From assembly GCF_029852145.1 (NCBI RefSeq), contig NC_079979.1, forward strand, positions 15,367,401 to 15,431,400: 64,000 nt of DNA, read 5' to 3'. This DNA comes from Microplitis mediator (taxonomy: Eukaryota; Arthropoda; Insecta; Hymenoptera; Braconidae). Made by a program: the position numbers and the translations under genes. Shown piece by piece: positions 61,548 through 64,000 of this stretch. The number at the start of each line of letters is the position of its first letter. Positions within the stretch are counted from its first letter, which is position 1. Under the pieces are notes generated by a model. The model had not been told where the DNA came from. It did no database searches and saw only the letters and a program-made list of their open reading frames with translations.

Positions 61548-61658
61548 CCTCACCCGTCGAGTGACGACATTGTAATGATACCAGAGAATGAATACTGCCA
61601 GAGTAATAGAATGACTATTTATCTCGGTTGTATTTATGCGTACAAAGGCCTACTGATG
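61548..61658 (+). CDS. GABA-B-R2: GABA-B-R2 exon 10 of window: extracellular loop 2 and start of TM5
   Basis: 37 codons, phase 0 to 0, acceptor AATTTACAG and donor GTAAAA. It encodes PHPSSDDIVMIPENEYCQSN, then RMTIYLGCIYAYKGLLM. The cysteine in NEYCQS is the loop-2 partner of the TM3 cysteine. MTI.L..(I/V)YAYKGLLM is the conserved TM5 start. The next exon begins after only 77 bp, the shortest intron here. Confidence 0.96.
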
Positions 61659-61735
61659 GTAAAAATTATTTTAAAATTTTATTTAATATTTTTAATTAAA
61701 TTTTTTTAATTATAATAAATAATTAATTATTTTAG

Positions 61736-61960
61736 ATATTCGGTGCTTTCCTCGCATGGGAAACCAGGCACGTTAGCATACCAGCGTTAAATGACAGCAA
61801 GTACGTTGGAATGAGTGTTTACAATGTTGTAATAATGTGCGTCACCGGTGCGGCCATCAGTTTTGTTCTTGCCGATAAACAGGATACAATGTTTATAATG
61901 CTGTCGATATTCATTATATTTTGTAGTACAGCAACACTCTGCCTTGTTTTCGTACCAAAG
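61736..61960 (+). CDS. GABA-B-R2: GABA-B-R2 exon 11 of window: TM5 end, ICL3, TM6, TM7
   Basis: 75 codons, phase 0 to 0, acceptor ATTATTTTAG and donor GTTAGT. It encodes IFGAFLAWETRHVSIPALND, then SKYVGMSVYNVVIMCVTGAA (loop 3 and TM6). A short loop with ADKQDT leads to TM7, FIMLSIFIIFCSTATLCLVF, and the exon ends VPK. LAWETR.VSIPALNDSKY is the most conserved stretch of the family and includes the third loop used in G-protein coupling (family knowledge). The exon has no start codon near its 5' end. Confidence 0.97.
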
Positions 61961-62767
61961 GTTAGTTGATTTTCATTTTTCCTATAAAATGTTCATTTTT
62001 TGAAAATACTTATAATAAAACGGACACTATTTTTTTGACAAAAAAATTTTTCAGTAAAAATGAATGTGATTTCATGAAAGTTGACAAAATTCCGCGTAAA
62101 ATGAGTACCCACAGTGATATATTTTAAAAAGTTTGTGGTCAATCAATTTATCGTTTAAAATGGACATAGAGTATATTAAGTGGCTTTAAAAATATTTTAC
62201 AAATCTCCAGATTTATTTCACTGGAAAATTTTTTTTTATTCGCATAATTATTCATTTGAAAGAAATTCTAAAAATTTGGTAATTGTTGACAATAGCGACT
62301 CCACGCATTTTCCAAAGTTCCAAGTGCTTACACCTAAAAGATCTATAATTAAACTTTTTCCACGTGTTTTGCTACACGGCGGAAAGAATTTTCTGTATGT
62401 ATTTATGTCTTTAACACAAGATATCTATCCGAACCTTGTAACTAAAGTGCGCAAAATTGATAAAAATAACACAAATGATGCAAATTTTCCAAAAATAAAT
62501 TTAATAAATTCTTTAATAAATATTCTTTAATACCGTAAGATGGACGGTGGCGATAGAAAGGTCTAACTAAGAGTTACAAAGATTTTTTGAACTCTTGTAT
62601 AGTGAAAATTGGCATATTTCTGTTATTTTAATACACTAACGGTGTACAACAGCTCACCTAACATTGTGTTGCAAGTAGTTTGGACGGTATCCGCCTTCCT
62701 TTGCTAGTATAGTGTCTGGCTGAAGCCCACAACACAGTTTTACGCCGGTACGTACTAGTAAGAGATA
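61961..62767. other. Intron upstream of the hammerhead motif
   Basis: Begins GTTAGT. 62180-62530 is an unusually long open stretch (116 codons from a GTG) with no recognisable domain; probably chance. From about 62640 GC content rises (CTCACCTAACATTGTGTTGC, GGACGGTATCCGCC, CGCCGGTACGTACTAG), suggesting that the ribozyme belongs to a larger inserted unit. Confidence 0.5.
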
Positions 62768-62836
62768 TAGTCTAAGGCAAGAATGCGTTAACATAGCCTT
62801 ACTGACGAGTCCGTCAACGTACTTAAGACGAAACTA
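62768..62836 (+). ncRNA. Type III hammerhead ribozyme motif (intronic)
   Basis: All hammerhead core elements occur in order on the + strand. Stem III 5' strand is TAGT (62768-62771), followed by C17 at 62772, giving the GTC cleavage triplet. Stem I is TAAGGC (62773-62778) paired perfectly with GCCTTA (62796-62801) around a 17-nt loop. CTGACGA is 62802-62808. Stem II is GTC (62809-62811) with GAC (62827-62829) around a 15-nt loop. GAA is 62830-62832. ACTA (62833-62836) closes stem III, with one further possible pair after a mismatch. The invariant G10.1-C11.1 and A15.1-U16.1 pairs are present. Cleavage is predicted after 62772. Stems II and III are short, so loop I/loop II contacts would matter. 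It lies in the 1762-bp last intron in the sense orientation. Confidence 0.8.
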
Positions 62837-63722
62837 CAAAAATTATGGCAAATAGGCATATATCTCAAGTTTTGGTGGTTGACTTAAGAGTCAATGCATA
62901 GAATAAAAAGAAAAATATGTCAAATGGTGCAGTGTAGCACGGAACTGAAAAATTTCAAACAAAATCACTAAATCAAGCTAATTTATACCTTTGGTATACA
63001 CTTGCAATTTAATAATGCTTAAATAACACCTAAATAAGCAATTATATCTTTAATCCGCCGACAAATGCCAGAGAATGAAACAAGTCTCTTGGCAATTTGA
63101 ATATTTTTGGATTTTTGCTTGATATAAACAGGTGGAGCCGCGATTCTAAACAATTACCAAAAATTTTGCTTACAGTAATTATTTTAATGACTTAAATTTT
63201 TTGAGTTCCAAATATATTGATGTGGGTACTCAAACCAGAGGAAATTATCTCAAAAACAAAAATATGTTAACTATTTTACTGTACACCTTAAGTATAAAAA
63301 AATATATCCTACTTGCATCTACACAATATTTGCGTATCACTTCTCCGTAAATTGATATCCGAATTTTTTTTTCCCGATGATTACCTCTAAAAAAGTGACC
63401 AATAAAAATAAAAAAAATTTCATTTTAAAAAAAAAGTTTGTAAGCAAAAAAAAATGTTTTCAATCAATCTTGCTATCGGATAATGTCCGATCTATCCCTG
63501 TCATGTAAGAAAGGTTATAAAACTTTTTGAAATAATTTTTCTCTGAGTTATGAGCTATCAAATAATACATAAAACTTGCAACTTTTATAATTGATCGCTC
63601 CGAAAAATAATAATCTTTAAATCAAACCCGTATTTTTATAAAACTATAAAATTTCAAACTTTGTTGTTTTACTAAAAAAAATTCTTAACTTTAGTAAGAC
63701 ATTTAAAAATAATTATTTACAG
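62837..63722. other. Intron downstream of the hammerhead motif
   Basis: AT-rich after about 62960. GTTGACTTAAGAGTCAATGC (62877) is a short palindrome just downstream of the ribozyme. No gene. Ends TTATTTACAG. Confidence 0.55.
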
Positions 63723-63905
63723 CTGATTGAGTTGAGAAGAAACCCTCAAGGAGCAATCGATAAAAGAATCCGAGCAACTCTTCGTCCCTCATCAAAAACA
63801 AGACGAGACTCGTCGGTCAGCGAGCTCGAGGAACGTTTGAAGGATGTTACAACAGCTAATCAAAAATTCCGCAAGCAGCTCTTGGAAAAAGAATCCGAAC
63901 TTCAA
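63723..63905 (+). CDS. GABA-B-R2: GABA-B-R2 exon 12 of window: C-terminal tail and coiled coil
   Basis: 61 codons if it ends at 63905; acceptor TTATTTACAG. It encodes LIELRRNPQGAIDKRIRATL, then RPSSKTRRDSSVSELEERLK and DVTTANQKFRKQLLEKESEL plus Q. The second half has heptad spacing of L/V/A residues and is the coiled coil that pairs with subunit 1 and masks its retention signal (family knowledge). RRDSS fits a basophilic kinase site. The end is placed before GTTCGC because the fly protein continues ENELQ|ALIRKLG while the in-window continuation becomes RHLIFYLLFYHHY and stops. That donor is weak, so the exact end is less sure. Remaining exons lie beyond the window. Confidence 0.88.
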
Positions 63906-64000
63906 GTTCGCCATCTAATTTTTTACCTTTTATTTTATCATCATTATTTACTCCCTTAAAAAAAAAAAAATTAAAAATAATGATAATAAAAAAAATTCTT
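63906..64000. other. Start of the next intron (inferred)
   Basis: The frame open from the last exon stops at 63957-63959 in AT-rich sequence, so this is read as intron. Confidence 0.6.

Noticed and set aside
62180..62530. 116-codon open frame in the last intron
   Set aside because: Starts at GTG, Lys/Asn/Ile/Phe-rich, no motif or splice context; likely chance.

Overview
This is an AT-rich eukaryotic nuclear window (roughly three quarters A+T by eye). The one gene I can identify is the 3' two thirds of an insect metabotropic GABA-B receptor subunit 2 (GABA-B-R2) on the + strand. Twelve coding exons between 37669 and 63905 join in frame to about 691 residues. They cover most of the Venus-flytrap ectodomain, all seven transmembrane helices and the start of the C-terminal coiled coil. 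The sequence looks clearly arthropod. The compact coding exons, AT-rich introns and heavy load of short TA-flanked inverted-repeat elements suggest an insect, perhaps a parasitoid wasp; that last step is inference and weak.

Layout: 1-37668 has no exon I can assign. The signal peptide and roughly the first hundred residues of the receptor must lie in exons upstream of the window or hidden here. This part is mostly AT-rich non-coding DNA and non-autonomous DNA transposons (MITE-like elements with terminal inverted repeats, TIRs), several nested inside each other. A few higher-GC islands (15.35, 22.8, 26.65, 35.4, 46.0 and 46.7 kb) could be small unassigned exons, mostly on the minus strand. From 37669 to 63905 the receptor exons alternate with introns of two classes. 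Three compact introns (77, 158 and 182 bp) separate exon pairs; the other eight range from 0.8 to 8.9 kb and most carry repeats.

The repeats fall into recognisable families. There are four copies of an ~840-bp CACGGAAAAA element, two of them in opposite orientation 1 kb apart. There are three copies of a tRNA-like, pol III-promoter-bearing repeat, two copies of a CCCGAGTCGAAATT element and two copies of a GAATCGTTTAT element. Three elements share CCCGCATGAAA-type ends. Comparing copies gives paralogous empty sites that define insertion points and target duplications (TA for most families, AATT for one).

The most striking non-coding signal is a complete type III hammerhead self-cleaving ribozyme motif at 62768-62836, sense strand, in the intron between the exon coding TM6-TM7 and the exon coding the C-terminal tail. 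It has a GUC cleavage triplet, a perfect 6-bp stem I, CUGACGA and GAAA core boxes, and closing stems II and III. If active it would cut the receptor pre-mRNA inside this intron, or it marks a mobile or satellite-derived sequence. A pre-miRNA-sized hairpin at 29051-29136 and a 147-bp foldback at 35919-36065 are further RNA-structure candidates.
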